DNA from: Acidobacteriota bacterium | GTDB lineage: Bacteria > Acidobacteriota > Blastocatellia > Pyrinomonadales > Pyrinomonadaceae | Assembly: GCA_020199835.1 (NCBI GenBank) | Contig: JAIVJV010000009.1 | Location: 1,054,001 to 1,118,000 of the forward strand | Reading direction: 5' to 3' | DNA: 64,000 nt | Part shown: positions 10,071 through 19,309 of the stretch, piece by piece | Numbering within the stretch: the first letter of the stretch is position 1 | How the letters are laid out: each line of letters opens with the position of its first letter | Translations under genes and position numbers: made by a program | Notes under the pieces: model-generated | What the model saw: only the letters and a program-made list of their open reading frames with translations | Told to the model about the DNA's origin: nothing | Database searches by the model: none

Positions 10071-11099
10071 ATGTCAACTACGCTCAAGAAAGAACACAAG
10101 TCGGCGCGTCCCGAACGCGGTGGACAGGCGACCATGGTCGAAGCCATTCGCCAGGGCATCTGGGAAGAGATGGAACGCGACCCAACGGTCTTTGTGATCG
10201 GCGAAGACGTCGGTGCTTACGGGGGCGCCTTCAAGGTCACGGATGGTCTGATTGACCAGTTTGGCAAAGAGCGCGTAATCGACACGCCGATTTCGGAAGG
10301 CGCGATTGTCGGCGCGGCCTGCGGCGCGGCGTTGATGGGCATGCGGCCGGTCGCCGAGTTTCAGTTCATCGATTTCATCTCCGCCGGGTTCGATCTGCTG
10401 ACGAACTATGCGGCGAAGTGTCGTTATCGCTGGGGCGCGGGGTTGCCGACTGTGTTTCGTGGTCCATGCGGCTCAGGCGTACGTTCTGGTCCGTTTCACT
10501 CGTTGAATGCGGAGGCGTTTTTTCTCAACACGGCAGGGCTGAAGATCGTTGAACCATCAACTGCATACGATGCTAAGGGCCTGATCAAAGCGGCGATCCG
10601 CGATCCCGATCCGGTGCTGTATTTCGAGCACAAAAAACTGTATCGCTTGCCGCGTTTGCGCGAAGAGTTGCCCCCGGACGATTACATCGTAGAGATCGGT
10701 AAAGCTCGCGTCGCGCGTACCGGCCGCGATCTCAGCATCATCACGTTCGGCGCGATGGTCCTGACCGCGCTTGACGCGGCTGAAGAGCTCGAGCGTGAAG
10801 GTTTGGACGTTGAGGTAATCGACTTGAGAACCTTAGCCCCGCTCGATAAGACAGCGATTCTCGCGAGTGTGAAAAAGACGAGCAAAGCAATCGTGTTGCA
10901 CGAGGCCTCGCGCACGGGTGGCATTGGCGGCGAGATCGCGGCGTTGCTGGCTGAAGAAGCGTTTGAATGGCTCGATGCGCCGGTGGTTCGCATCGCCTCG
11001 ATCGACACGCCGGTGCCGTATTCACCGCCGCTGGAAGATTATTACCTGCCGCAAACTAAAGACGTTGTGGACGGGGCGCGCAAGCTGGCTGCTTACTGA
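10071..11099 (+). CDS. 2-oxo acid dehydrogenase E1 component, beta subunit
   Basis: Partner of E1 alpha, 342 residues, starting one base after the alpha stop codon, which implies translational coupling. It has the transketolase pyrimidine-binding half (FVIGEDVGAYGGAFKVTDGL, DTPISEGAIVGAACGAALMG) and a C-terminal transketolase domain (LSIITFGAMVLTALDAAEELEREGLDVEVIDLRTLAPLD). Alpha and beta form the heterotetramer whose active site sits at their interface. As for alpha, it could belong to a pyruvate or a branched-chain complex. Confidence 0.92.
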   Translation: MSTTLKKEHKSARPERGGQATMVEAIRQGIWEEMERDPTVFVIGEDVGAYGGAFKVTDGLIDQFGKERVIDTPISEGAIVGAACGAALMGMRPVAEFQFIDFISAGFDLLTNYAAKCRYRWGAGLPTVFRGPCGSGVRSGPFHSLNAEAFFLNTAGLKIVEPSTAYDAKGLIKAAIRDPDPVLYFEHKKLYRLPRLREELPPDDYIVEIGKARVARTGRDLSIITFGAMVLTALDAAEELEREGLDVEVIDLRTLAPLDKTAILASVKKTSKAIVLHEASRTGGIGGEIAALLAEEAFEWLDAPVVRIASIDTPVPYSPPLEDYYLPQTKDVVDGARKLAAY

Positions 11100-11136
11100 A
11101 GCAGCTGCTTACTGAGACAAACAAGACGGAGACGAG

Positions 11137-12558
11137 ATGAGTACTGAAGTGGTGATGCCGCAGATGGGCGAGTCCATCGCGGAGGGGACGATAACAAAGT
11201 GGCTGAAGAAGGTTGGCGAGCGAGTCGAACGTGACGAGCCGCTGTTCGAAATCTCGACTGATAAAGTCGACGCGGAGATTCCATCGCCCGCGGCCGGAAC
11301 GTTGACGGAGATCAAGTTCAACGAAGGCGACACGGTGGAAGTGAACACCGTAGTGGCGATTTTGGACGGCGCCGGTGCCGCCGCGCAATCTGCCCCTGAA
11401 TCCGGTAAATCCGTGTCCCCACCGGCTCCTCAAGTCCAGCCGCCTCCACCTCCACCACCACCGGTCGAAACCAAACCTGAACCGGCCCCTGCACCTCCGC
11501 CACCACCACCGGTCCAAACCAAACCGGAACCTTCGTCGTCGCCTGCTCCGGCGCCACCGGCTGCGACGTCGGATCCCGCAACCGCCGAAGAACTGCGCCG
11601 CACCAAATCCAGCCCACTCGTGCGCAAGATCGCCCAGGAGCACAACGTCGATATTTCCCAACTCGAAGGCACCGGTCTCAGCGGCCGCGTCACCAAAAAC
11701 GACATCCTGAGCTTCATCGAATCCGGCAGCGCTACTGCCACCCCAACCGCGCCCGCTGCTCCTGCGCGCCGCCCCGAAGCGCCGCAATACGCACCGACTC
11801 CGCAGCCACAAGCGCCGGCAGAACTCCCCGCGCCTCCGCCACCAAGGCCACAAATGGGCGATCGCGTCGAACCCATGACCGTCATGCGCAAAAAGATCGC
11901 CGAGCACATGCTCCTATCACGACGCACTTCCGCGCACGTCACCACGGTCTACGAGATCGACATGACACGCGTCGCCAAACTTCGCGAACAACATCGCGAC
12001 AGTTTCTACGAACGCACCGGGACCAAGCTCACGTTCATGCCGTTCATCTTCGAAGCAGTGAACAAAGGCTTGCGGAAGTTTCCGATCTTTAACTCCCAAG
12101 TCAGCGGCGATCAGATCATTTACAAGCAGGACATCAACCTCGGCATGGCCGTCGCGCTTGATTGGGGTCTGATCGTGCCCGTCATCAAACGCGCCGACGA
12201 CCTGAGCATTTCCGGCCTCGCGCGCGCGGCAAACGACCTCGCGGATCGGGCCAGGACCAAGCAGTTGAAGCCGGACGAAGTCACGGGCGGCACATTCACG
12301 ATTACGAACCCGGGCGTGTTTGGTGGTCTATTCGGCACGCCGATCATCAACCAGCCGCAATTGGCGATTTTGGGCGTCGGAAAGATCGAAAAACGGCCCA
12401 AAGTATTGACGAGTCCGGACGGCGACGATTTCCTGGCCATTCGTTGGATGGCCTATTTCGCCTTGAGCTTCGATCACCGCGTGATCGACGGGGCCGACGC
12501 CGAACGTTTTCTTGCGTTTGTTAAAGAGCAGTTAGAGTCAGGTGATTTTTCTGTGTAG
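11137..12558 (+). CDS. 2-oxo acid dehydrogenase E2 component, lipoyl acyltransferase
   Basis: Core acyltransferase of the complex, 473 residues. One biotinyl/lipoyl domain (residues 1-77) carries the lipoylated Lys in STDKVDAEI. A very proline-rich linker (about 85-150) follows, then a peripheral subunit-binding domain (SSPLVRKIAQEHNVDISQLEGTG, about 160-195), a second Ala/Pro linker, and the catalytic domain ending with the active-site motif SFDHRVIDGADA. The linkers are low complexity and swing the lipoyl arm between E1 and E3. It lies 37 bases after E1 beta. The lipoate needed is made by LipB and LipA, encoded about 3-5 kb downstream. Confidence 0.95.
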   Translation: MSTEVVMPQMGESIAEGTITKWLKKVGERVERDEPLFEISTDKVDAEIPSPAAGTLTEIKFNEGDTVEVNTVVAILDGAGAAAQSAPESGKSVSPPAPQVQPPPPPPPPVETKPEPAPAPPPPPPVQTKPEPSSSPAPAPPAATSDPATAEELRRTKSSPLVRKIAQEHNVDISQLEGTGLSGRVTKNDILSFIESGSATATPTAPAAPARRPEAPQYAPTPQPQAPAELPAPPPPRPQMGDRVEPMTVMRKKIAEHMLLSRRTSAHVTTVYEIDMTRVAKLREQHRDSFYERTGTKLTFMPFIFEAVNKGLRKFPIFNSQVSGDQIIYKQDINLGMAVALDWGLIVPVIKRADDLSISGLARAANDLADRARTKQLKPDEVTGGTFTITNPGVFGGLFGTPIINQPQLAILGVGKIEKRPKVLTSPDGDDFLAIRWMAYFALSFDHRVIDGADAERFLAFVKEQLESGDFSV

Positions 12559-12637
12559 TTTTCGCAAGACGAAGCTAACAAATCCAACGACGTTCATTGC
12601 GATAAAGTGGCGATTCGATGAAGAATAGCGGAATCTA

Positions 12638-12666
12638 TTGACTTAAATCTTTCCAAGGTCTAAGAG
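12638..12666 (+). promoter_or_regulatory. Possible promoter for the OmpA-like gene
   Basis: TTGACT (12638-12643), 17 bases, then TAAGAG (12661-12666), about 115 bases before the start codon. The minus-ten box is weak. Confidence 0.3.
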
Positions 12667-12781
12667 ATGTCATCCGCAAAATTTGCGAGCGGGAGGGCGA
12701 GCGGCGAGAACTCGCCAGTAGGAAAAAAGGCGCGCATCAAGAACGCGTCAGACCAGCTAAATGACAAGGAGAGATAAATCG

Positions 12782-13801
12782 ATGGTGTTCACTAAACATA
12801 AAATGTTTGCCCCGGCAGTGTTAATCACCTGCCTATTAGTTTTCTCAGCCTCCCCCGTTCTAGCTCAAGATACGACCAGTCCAACCGGCTCGCGCACAGT
12901 CGCCAGCGGAGAGAAACTGAAGCTTAAAGGCGTGGTCACCCGACGTGACGCCGATACTTTCGTGGTTCGCGACATGAATGGCGTGGACACGGTGGTGCGC
13001 CTGGATGATAGGACCAGCGTGAAGACTAAAGGTGGGTTCCTTCGTGGCGGCACCAACTATGCGCAGACCAGCATTCTTCGCGGCTTGAACGTGGAGATTG
13101 AGGGACGCGGCAATGCCTCCGGTGAATTGGCTGCGGAGAAGATCAGGTTCAACGAAGCGGATATGCGAGTTGCCCGCGCGGTCGAATCGCGTGCTGCGCC
13201 GCTCGAAGAAAGAGCCTCCACCACTGAAAACAAACTCAGCCAGGTCGAAGCCAACGCTCAGCGTCTGTCGGGCCAATTGGAAGAGCTAGCTGCCGTATCG
13301 AACGCCGCGCGTGGCGGCGCCAAGGCAGCGCAGGCGACGGCTGATGCCGCAGTTGCGGGCGTCAACGCCACCAACGAACGCATTTCAGCGCTGGACGATT
13401 ACACTCCGCAGGAAACCGCAGCCGTGAACTTCCGTTCCGGTAGCGCGGTGCTTAACGTTGATGCCAAGGCCGCTCTCGATCAAATTGCGAGCAAGGCGAT
13501 GAACGCGAAAGGTTATGTTCTCGAAGTGCAAGGCTTTGCCGATTCGAGAGGCAGCATCAACCTGAACCGCCAACTGAGCCAGCGCCGTGCGGATGCCGTC
13601 ATTCGCTACCTCGTCGAGAATCACAGCATTCCACTGCGTCGCATCGTGACGCCGTATGGTTTCGGCGAAACGAATCCGATTGCGGAGAACACGTCGCGCG
13701 AAGGACGTGCGCAGAATCGTCGCGTTGAAGTTAAGCTGCTTGTTAACAAGGGCCTGACTTCGCCATCGCCGACGATGAACCCCGGAACTTCCGGTAACTA
13801 A
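12782..13801 (+). CDS. OmpA-family outer-membrane protein
   Basis: A 339-residue exported protein. A signal peptide (to about residue 28, ending SPVLAQ) is followed by a small beta-rich domain (about 40-125: LKLKGVVTRRDADTFVVRD) resembling DUF5666-type OB folds. An Ala-rich coiled segment (about 135-205) comes next, then a C-terminal OmpA/MotB peptidoglycan-binding domain (about 220-330) with VNFRSGSAVLN, GFADSRGS and NRRVEV. ATG 12782 is chosen because AAGGAG lies ten bases upstream; the ATG at 12761 has no ribosome site. It probably links the outer membrane to the cell wall. A strong terminator follows. Confidence 0.88.
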   Translation: MVFTKHKMFAPAVLITCLLVFSASPVLAQDTTSPTGSRTVASGEKLKLKGVVTRRDADTFVVRDMNGVDTVVRLDDRTSVKTKGGFLRGGTNYAQTSILRGLNVEIEGRGNASGELAAEKIRFNEADMRVARAVESRAAPLEERASTTENKLSQVEANAQRLSGQLEELAAVSNAARGGAKAAQATADAAVAGVNATNERISALDDYTPQETAAVNFRSGSAVLNVDAKAALDQIASKAMNAKGYVLEVQGFADSRGSINLNRQLSQRRADAVIRYLVENHSIPLRRIVTPYGFGETNPIAENTSREGRAQNRRVEVKLLVNKGLTSPSPTMNPGTSGN

Positions 13802-13813
13802 TAATTCACAGCT

Positions 13814-13847
13814 CTGTGGAGTCGCACGTGCGGGTGCAACTCCACAG
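13814..13847 (+). terminator. Hairpin terminator after the OmpA-like gene
   Basis: CTGTGGAGT pairs perfectly with ACTCCACAG, continued after one mismatch by GCAC with GTGC, around a six-base loop. Confidence 0.75.
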
Positions 13848-13956
13848 ACCAAAGTGGGCACCAAAAGAGTCGTGGATCATGCCGTCACAAAAGCGGTAGG
13901 ATAAGAGAGAACATGCAGCCAGCAACTGGCGGCATGATACAAGACTCGAGGGTGTC

Positions 13957-15090
13957 ATGATGACTTTGGGAGTTGAGGCAAAACTTTTGCGGCCGGCATT
14001 CCTACTCGGAGTGTTGGCCCTTTTCCTTTTTGTTTCTCTCGCGCCCGCGGTGCAGGCTCAAGGCGTCAAAGATATGCCGCCGCCGCCGCCCGCGTGGAAA
14101 GCAAAACCAACACCCACACCAAAGCCGCCCGAGCAGGAAGTGCTCGATGTTGTTCGCGTCGAGTCGAACCTCGTGATGGTTCCGGTCTCAGTGACTGACC
14201 CGCAGGGCAACGCTGTTCAGGGACTATCGCTTGCCGACTTTCGTCTGATTGAAGAAGGGAAGCAACAGGAGATCACACAGCTTGGCGATCCGGAGCAGGT
14301 ACCACTCGCGATCGCGTTGCTGTTTGACATCTCGAGCAGCACCAGTCAAAAGGGATTTTTTGCTTCGCAGCAAAAAGCCGCGGCGACGTTTCTCCGTCTA
14401 GTGATGAAGCCCTCTGATCGAGCGGCGATCTTCACGATCACTGAGAAGGCAACGATGATCCAGCCGCTTGCTCCGGCGGACACTTCCGCCGCGAAGATGC
14501 TGACAATTCCCGCGGCCACGACTCCTGTTCCAACCGCGTTCTACGACACTGTTAATGCTGCCGCGAAGTATTTGAACGACAGCGCGCCGAGCAATTTTCG
14601 ACGCGTGATCGTCGTGTTGTCTGACGGTGACGACAACTTCAGCGAAGCGATTCGCGAACTGTCGATCGCCGAAGCGCGTGCGGCGCAGAATGGCGAGGTA
14701 ACCGCTGCAAGTACGCGCGCCGGTTTGCAGCAGCGTCACCGCCGCGCAGTTACGCAGGTGCAACAGGCCGTGCAAAAGGCCGACGCGATCTTCTACTCGG
14801 TGAATCCGGGCGGTCCTTCAGTGAAGTTGAATCAGATCAGCATGCGTGCTGAAGCCGGGATGGAAGCGATTGCCGAGACGACGGGCGGCACTGCGTTTGT
14901 GCCGGAATCGGATCAGGATCTCGAGCGAGTGTTTCGCCAGGTTGCGGCGGAGTTGCGCGGGCAGTATCTGCTCCAGTACTACGCGAATCAGGACGCGCCT
15001 GCGTCCCAGTTTCGACGGATACAAGTCAGTGTGCCCGCACGCAGCGACGTGCGTGTGCGTGCGCGCCAGGGTTACTACCCGAAGAAGTAA
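13957..15090 (+). CDS. VWFA-related domain protein, exported
   Basis: A 377-residue protein of the acidobacterial VWFA-related type. The N-terminal hydrophobic signal (to about residue 35, AVQAQ) is followed by a Pro/Lys-rich stretch. Then comes the family opening VRVESNLVMVPVSVTDPQGNAVQGLSLADFRLIEEGKQQEITQL, and a von Willebrand factor A domain whose metal-site motif reads FDISSSTS (DxSxS), with later VVLSDGDDN. The C-terminal YLLQYYANQDAP is also typical. These proteins are abundant in Acidobacteria and their role is unknown; metal-dependent protein binding at the cell surface is likely. The gene stands alone between a terminator and a convergent gene. Confidence 0.88.
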   Translation: MMTLGVEAKLLRPAFLLGVLALFLFVSLAPAVQAQGVKDMPPPPPAWKAKPTPTPKPPEQEVLDVVRVESNLVMVPVSVTDPQGNAVQGLSLADFRLIEEGKQQEITQLGDPEQVPLAIALLFDISSSTSQKGFFASQQKAAATFLRLVMKPSDRAAIFTITEKATMIQPLAPADTSAAKMLTIPAATTPVPTAFYDTVNAAAKYLNDSAPSNFRRVIVVLSDGDDNFSEAIRELSIAEARAAQNGEVTAASTRAGLQQRHRRAVTQVQQAVQKADAIFYSVNPGGPSVKLNQISMRAEAGMEAIAETTGGTAFVPESDQDLERVFRQVAAELRGQYLLQYYANQDAPASQFRRIQVSVPARSDVRVRARQGYYPKK

Positions 15091-15119
15091 TTAGTGTTAC
15101 TACCTGACGAAATAAACCG

Positions 15120-15647
15120 TCACTGCCTCATTATCACCAGCACGTCGGCTAACCGGCTAATCACGTTCAACAAGCTTCGTCCGGCGGCATCGAATTGATT
15201 TGACGCCGCCTGCTCTTCGGCAGTCGCAGCTCCGGCAGCGGAGCCGGCAAGCTTGATGTAAAAAGGCTGCAGTTCGGGCTGGTTACGAAAGTCGACTTCG
15301 AGCTTGTCGAGCCCCTCGCGAAAGCCCTGAATACTCGTTTTCACCGTCGTCTTGTTCTGCTGGTTTTTTTGCAGCAGTTCGGGAGTAGCCTCATTTCGTT
15401 TGGCTGCTTCATCGACGGCCGCAATGCCACTCGTCACCCCGCCGAGCAGGTAAACAAACCTGGTCATCAGCTTGATCTGATCAGCGACGCGTTGTGCGCC
15501 CGCGGTGCGCGCTTGCGAGGCTCGTGCGGGGGCGGATGCCGTTGCACTGGTGCGGGAACCAGACGAGCGCCGGCGTGTTTGCCCCAACGTGGCGGCAGGA
15601 ACGATGAGAATTGCTACGAGCGAAGCAGTGGCGATGCGTTTGAACAT
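15120..15647 (-). CDS. Exported protein of unknown function
   Basis: A 175-residue protein I do not recognise. ATG 15647 is preceded by GAGGAG at good spacing; a TTG 15 bases upstream is less likely. Residues 1-21 form a signal peptide (MFKRIATASL, cut near LGQ). A Ser/Ala/Arg-rich low-complexity segment of about 30 residues follows. The rest is predicted largely helical (DQIKLMTRFVYLLGGVTSGIAAVDEAAKR), with no cysteine or catalytic motif. It is convergent with the VWFA gene and divergent from lipB. Confidence 0.7.
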   Translation of the reverse strand: MFKRIATASLVAILIVPAATLGQTRRRSSGSRTSATASAPARASQARTAGAQRVADQIKLMTRFVYLLGGVTSGIAAVDEAAKRNEATPELLQKNQQNKTTVKTSIQGFREGLDKLEVDFRNQPELQPFYIKLAGSAAGAATAEEQAASNQFDAAGRSLLNVISRLADVLVIMRQ

Positions 15648-15736
15648 GATTCTCCTCTTCAACTTTGCGGATGGCTGATTGTACCAAAGACCAACGCCGC
15701 TGCTAGAATGACGCTCAAAGAGTATTCCGTGGTTGT

Positions 15737-16408
15737 ATGAACAGCGAAAGAAACCTTCTGGTCCAAAGGCTCGGGCTCACTGATTACGCATCCGGCCTGG
15801 CGATCCAGAAGGAAACCGAACAAGCCGTAAAACTCCGAACCCAGCCCGACACGCTGTTGCTGCTCGAACATCCGCACACGCTCACGATCGGGCGCCGCGG
15901 CGATAGTTCCGCTGTGTTGCTCGACGCGGAACAGTTGCAAAAGCGAAACGTGACGGTGTTTGAAACGAATCGCGGCGGCAAAGTCACTTATCACGGTTTG
16001 GGCCAACTCGTCGGTTACCCGATTGTCAATCTCAGCCCGGATCGCGAAGACGTGCATCGTTACATGCGCGATCTTGAAGAGGTCCTGATCCGCACGCTCG
16101 CTGATTTTCAAATCGAAGCCTTTCGCATAGAGGGGTTGACGGGTGTTTATACGGCGCGCGGAAAGATCGCGGCCATCGGCGTACACCTCTCGCGTTGGGT
16201 GACGACGCACGGCTTTGCGCTCAACGTGAATACCGATCTTAGTTATTTTAATTTCATCATTGCCTGCGAAGGTGAACCGGTGACTTCAATGGAGCAGTTG
16301 CTCGGTTCCGAGACTCCATTGAGCGAAGTGGAAGATCCTATCGTGACCCGGTTCGCTGAAGTGTTTGAGATGCAGGTTGAAATCGACTCATGCTTACAAC
16401 TGACCTGA
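15737..16408 (+). CDS. lipB: Octanoyl-[ACP]:protein N-octanoyltransferase
   Basis: Moves octanoyl from acyl carrier protein onto the lipoyl domains of E2 and related proteins, the first step of lipoate assembly. The family signature NRGGKVTYHGLGQLVGYP lies at residues 78-95. The conserved Lys is K143 (RGKIAAIGVHLSRWVTTHGFALNV) and the thioester Cys is C177 (FIIACEG). Length is 223 residues, normal for the family. The last 19 bases overlap the start of the ammonia-lyase gene, and lipA follows, so the three are an operon. The lipoate-dependent complex is encoded 3 kb upstream. Confidence 0.95.
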   Translation: MNSERNLLVQRLGLTDYASGLAIQKETEQAVKLRTQPDTLLLLEHPHTLTIGRRGDSSAVLLDAEQLQKRNVTVFETNRGGKVTYHGLGQLVGYPIVNLSPDREDVHRYMRDLEEVLIRTLADFQIEAFRIEGLTGVYTARGKIAAIGVHLSRWVTTHGFALNVNTDLSYFNFIIACEGEPVTSMEQLLGSETPLSEVEDPIVTRFAEVFEMQVEIDSCLQLT

Positions 16409-17340
16409 TCAACGAGGCGCGCGAACGCATTACGCCGCGCATTCATCGCACACCGGTAGTGACCTCGCGGCAGTTCAACGAGGTTGCCGGGAAAGAAGTT
16501 TTCTTCAAATGCGAGAACCTGCAACGCGCGGGCGCGTTCAAGATTCGCGGCGCGACCAACAAGATCCGATCCCTGAGCGACGAGGAGAAGCGTCGCGGCA
16601 TCGTCGCGTTCTCGTCGGGCAATCACGCGCAAGCGGTCGCGCTTGCGGGTCGTGAAGCAGGCGTGAGAGTGCTGGTGGCCATGCCCGACGATGCGCCTAA
16701 AGCGAAGGTCGCTGCGACGCGCGATTATGGCGCGGAGATCATCTTCTACGATCGCCTCAACGAGGACCGGCAGAAGTTTGCGATGGACCTCGCGGAGCGC
16801 GAGCGCCTGGTGATGGTGCCGCCTTATGACGATTACTTGATTCTCGCTGGACAGGCTACGTGTGGTATCGAAATGCTGGAGGAAGTGCCGGACCTCGATT
16901 GCGTGCTTGCGCCGTGCAGCGGTGGTGGTCTGTTTGCAGGCGTGGCAACGGCGGCGCGTGCGATCAATCCGCGCATTCGCTGTTTTCCGGTTGAGCCTGC
17001 GTCTGCGGACGACACACGACAGTCGTTCGTGAAAGGGGAGCGCGTTGCGATTCCACCGCCGCCGACGATTGCAGACGGTTTGCGCGTTCAGATTCCAGGC
17101 GAGCTGACGTTTCCGATCGTGCAGCAGTTGGCTGAAGACGTCTTGACCGTTACCGAGGAGGAGATCATCGAGACGCTTCGTTTTGTGCTGACGCGGATGA
17201 AGTTGCTGGTCGAAACGTCGGGTGTGACGGCGGCCGCGGCGGTAATGTTCAAGAAGCTGCCGCCGGATGTGAAACGCGTTGGTGTGGTGTTGTCGGGCGG
17301 TAACATCGATCCGGACTTACTTGCTAAACTAATCGCGTAA
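16390..17340 (+). CDS. PLP-dependent threonine/serine ammonia-lyase family protein
   Basis: Fold-type II pyridoxal-phosphate enzyme of 316 residues. The Schiff-base Lys is K51 in AFKIRGA. SSGNHAQAVALAG and the phosphate-binding SGGGLFAG loop (about 177-184) are intact. There is no C-terminal ACT-type regulatory domain, so it resembles the short catabolic threonine dehydratases, serine racemases and threo-3-hydroxyaspartate ammonia-lyases rather than biosynthetic IlvA. It begins inside the end of lipB and is followed 17 bases later by lipA. Why an amino acid lyase sits between the lipoate genes is unclear, and the substrate cannot be assigned. Confidence 0.85.
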   Translation: MLTTDLINEARERITPRIHRTPVVTSRQFNEVAGKEVFFKCENLQRAGAFKIRGATNKIRSLSDEEKRRGIVAFSSGNHAQAVALAGREAGVRVLVAMPDDAPKAKVAATRDYGAEIIFYDRLNEDRQKFAMDLAERERLVMVPPYDDYLILAGQATCGIEMLEEVPDLDCVLAPCSGGGLFAGVATAARAINPRIRCFPVEPASADDTRQSFVKGERVAIPPPPTIADGLRVQIPGELTFPIVQQLAEDVLTVTEEEIIETLRFVLTRMKLLVETSGVTAAAAVMFKKLPPDVKRVGVVLSGGNIDPDLLAKLIA

Positions 17341-17357
17341 GTCCAAAGAGGTAACTA

Positions 17358-18284
17358 ATGGCCCGCGAACTACCAGTCGTCAGCAACAACCAAAAGATCC
17401 GTCAACCCAAGCCCGAATGGCTCCGGATTCGTCTGGGTGATCCCACGAACCAGAACCGCGTTTTAGAACTGATCGAAGGTCTTAACCTCCACACCGTTTG
17501 CCAGGAAGCGCGCTGCCCGAACATTTTTGAATGCTGGTCGGATCGCACGGCGACGTTCATGCTCGGCGGCGATATCTGCACGCGTCATTGCGGCTTCTGC
17601 GCGGTGGGTAAAGGAAAACCCGGCGAACTCGACCGCGAAGAGCCGCGCCACGTTGCCGAAGCAGTGGCTCACTTAAACCTGGCCCACGCGGTGATCACTT
17701 CAGTCAATCGCGACGATCTGCCGGACGGCGGCGCCGCACATTGGGCTGAAACGATTCGCGAAGTGCGCGCGATGAATCCATCTTGCAAGGTCGAAGTGCT
17801 GATTCCGGATTTCAACGGTGACGAAGACGCACTCAACACAGTGCTCGACGCGCAACCCGACGTGCTCAATCACAACACCGAAACGATCGCGCGACTTTAT
17901 CGACGCGTCCGTCCGGATGCCGTCTATGAACAATCACTTACCCTCTTGCAACGTGCGGCGGCGCGTCGCGATCGCGAAGCGCGCGGCATGTTAACCAAGA
18001 GCGGCATCATGGTTGGTTTGGGCGAAACGTTCTCGGAAGTCGTCGATCTGATGAAAGACCTGCGCGCAGTTTCGTGTGACATCATGACGATCGGGCAGTA
18101 TCTCCAACCACACGCGCGCCGCTTGCCTGTCGAGCGTTACGTCACGCCGGCGGAGTTTGCGGAGTGGCGCGAGATCGGAATGTCACTCGGTTTTCATCAC
18201 GTTGAGTCGAGCCCGCTGACACGTTCGTCCTACCACGCCCGCGAACAGGCCGCCGACAAACTGGTAACGGACCAAACTTCGTGA
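17358..18284 (+). CDS. lipA: Lipoyl synthase
   Basis: Radical SAM enzyme that inserts two sulfur atoms into protein-bound octanoyl chains. Both clusters are visible: the auxiliary-cluster cysteines C48, C53 and C59 (CQEARCPNIFEC), and the radical SAM CxxxCxxC at C74, C78 and C81 (CTRHCGFC). The C-terminal RSSYHA motif, whose Ser binds the auxiliary cluster, is present. Length is 308 residues. GTAACTA with AGAGG lies upstream of ATG 17358. It completes the pathway begun by lipB in the same operon. Confidence 0.97.
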   Translation: MARELPVVSNNQKIRQPKPEWLRIRLGDPTNQNRVLELIEGLNLHTVCQEARCPNIFECWSDRTATFMLGGDICTRHCGFCAVGKGKPGELDREEPRHVAEAVAHLNLAHAVITSVNRDDLPDGGAAHWAETIREVRAMNPSCKVEVLIPDFNGDEDALNTVLDAQPDVLNHNTETIARLYRRVRPDAVYEQSLTLLQRAAARRDREARGMLTKSGIMVGLGETFSEVVDLMKDLRAVSCDIMTIGQYLQPHARRLPVERYVTPAEFAEWREIGMSLGFHHVESSPLTRSSYHAREQAADKLVTDQTS

Positions 18285-19309
18285 AGGCCGCGATATTTCG
18301 ACATCACGGCGGACCGGAGGTACTCGAGTATGCGGATGCACCCGACCCGCAAATTCGCGCGAACGAAGTACTCGTCGAGGTAAAGGCGTGCGCGCTGAAT
18401 CATCTCGACATTTTCGTCCGCGGCGGACTACCGGGCATAGAGATCCCTTTGCCGCACATTCTCGGCAACGACGTCGCGGGAGTTGTGCGCGAGGCCGGTG
18501 AACTCGTGACGTGGACCAAGCCCGGCGATGAAGTGATGGTCCAACCGGGCGTTTCCTGCGGCCACTGCGAAGCGTGTCTAAGCGGACAGGACAATCTCTG
18601 CCGCGAGTACGACATGATCGGTTACCGGCGCAACGGTGGGTACGCCGAGCTCGTCGCGGTTCCCGGCGTAAACATCATTCCGAAACCGTCGCAGTTGAGT
18701 TGGGAAGAAGCGGCGGCGTTACCCCTCGTCACCCTCACGGCGTGGCACATGCTTGTCACGCGAGCAAACGTGCAGCCTGGCGAAGATGTGCTCGTGCACG
18801 CGGCCGGGAGCGGCGTCGGTTCGATTGCGATTCAGATCGCGAAACTCCGTGGCGCACGCGTGCTCACGACCGCGAGCACAGACGAAAAGCTTGCGAGGGC
18901 GCGCGAACTCGGCGCGGACGTGACTATCAACTACACGCAGGCAGACTGGCCGAAGGAAGTCCGGCGACTAACGGATCGAAAAGGCGTCGACGTGGTAGTC
19001 GAGCACACAGGCGCGGCGACGTGGCCCGGCTCGATCAGTTCACTTAAAAACAATGGCCGCCTTGTCACGTGCGGCGCGACGAGCGGTTTCGACGCGCGCA
19101 CGGATCTGCGGCAAGTCTTTTATCGACATCTGACACTGCTCGGATCGTTTATGGGTTCGAAAGCCGAGTTGCTCGAGGCGTTGAAGTTCGTGCGCGAAGG
19201 AAAGATTCGAGCTGTGGTGGATCAGGTGTTGCCGCTCAGCGACGCGCGGCAGGCGCATGAGCTAATTGAGAACCGCGCACAGTTTGGCAAAGTCGTGCTG
19301 CGACCCTAG
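18281..19309 (+). CDS. Zinc-type medium-chain alcohol dehydrogenase / quinone reductase family
   Basis: NAD(P)H-dependent oxidoreductase of 342 residues. The four structural-zinc cysteines are C93, C96, C99 and C107 (CGHCEACLSGQDNLC). C37 and the HILGND segment lie where catalytic zinc ligands are expected. The cofactor-binding HAAGSGVGSIAIQIAKLRGA is a standard Rossmann motif. The GTG start overlaps the lipA stop codon, so it is translated with the lipoate operon. The substrate is unknown and a role in lipoate synthesis is not implied by homology. Confidence 0.87.
   Translation: MKAAIFRHHGGPEVLEYADAPDPQIRANEVLVEVKACALNHLDIFVRGGLPGIEIPLPHILGNDVAGVVREAGELVTWTKPGDEVMVQPGVSCGHCEACLSGQDNLCREYDMIGYRRNGGYAELVAVPGVNIIPKPSQLSWEEAAALPLVTLTAWHMLVTRANVQPGEDVLVHAAGSGVGSIAIQIAKLRGARVLTTASTDEKLARARELGADVTINYTQADWPKEVRRLTDRKGVDVVVEHTGAATWPGSISSLKNNGRLVTCGATSGFDARTDLRQVFYRHLTLLGSFMGSKAELLEALKFVREGKIRAVVDQVLPLSDARQAHELIENRAQFGKVVLRP

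Noticed and set aside
11430..11545. Repetitive CCACCA/CCTCCA tract as a possible tandem repeat element
   Set aside because: It encodes the proline-rich linker of E2, which explains the repetition.
11056..11907. Long minus-strand open frame rich in Arg, Gly and Trp opposite the E2 gene
   Set aside because: It mirrors the proline-rich linker of the E2 gene; composition bias keeps the antisense frame open. No ribosome site or homology.
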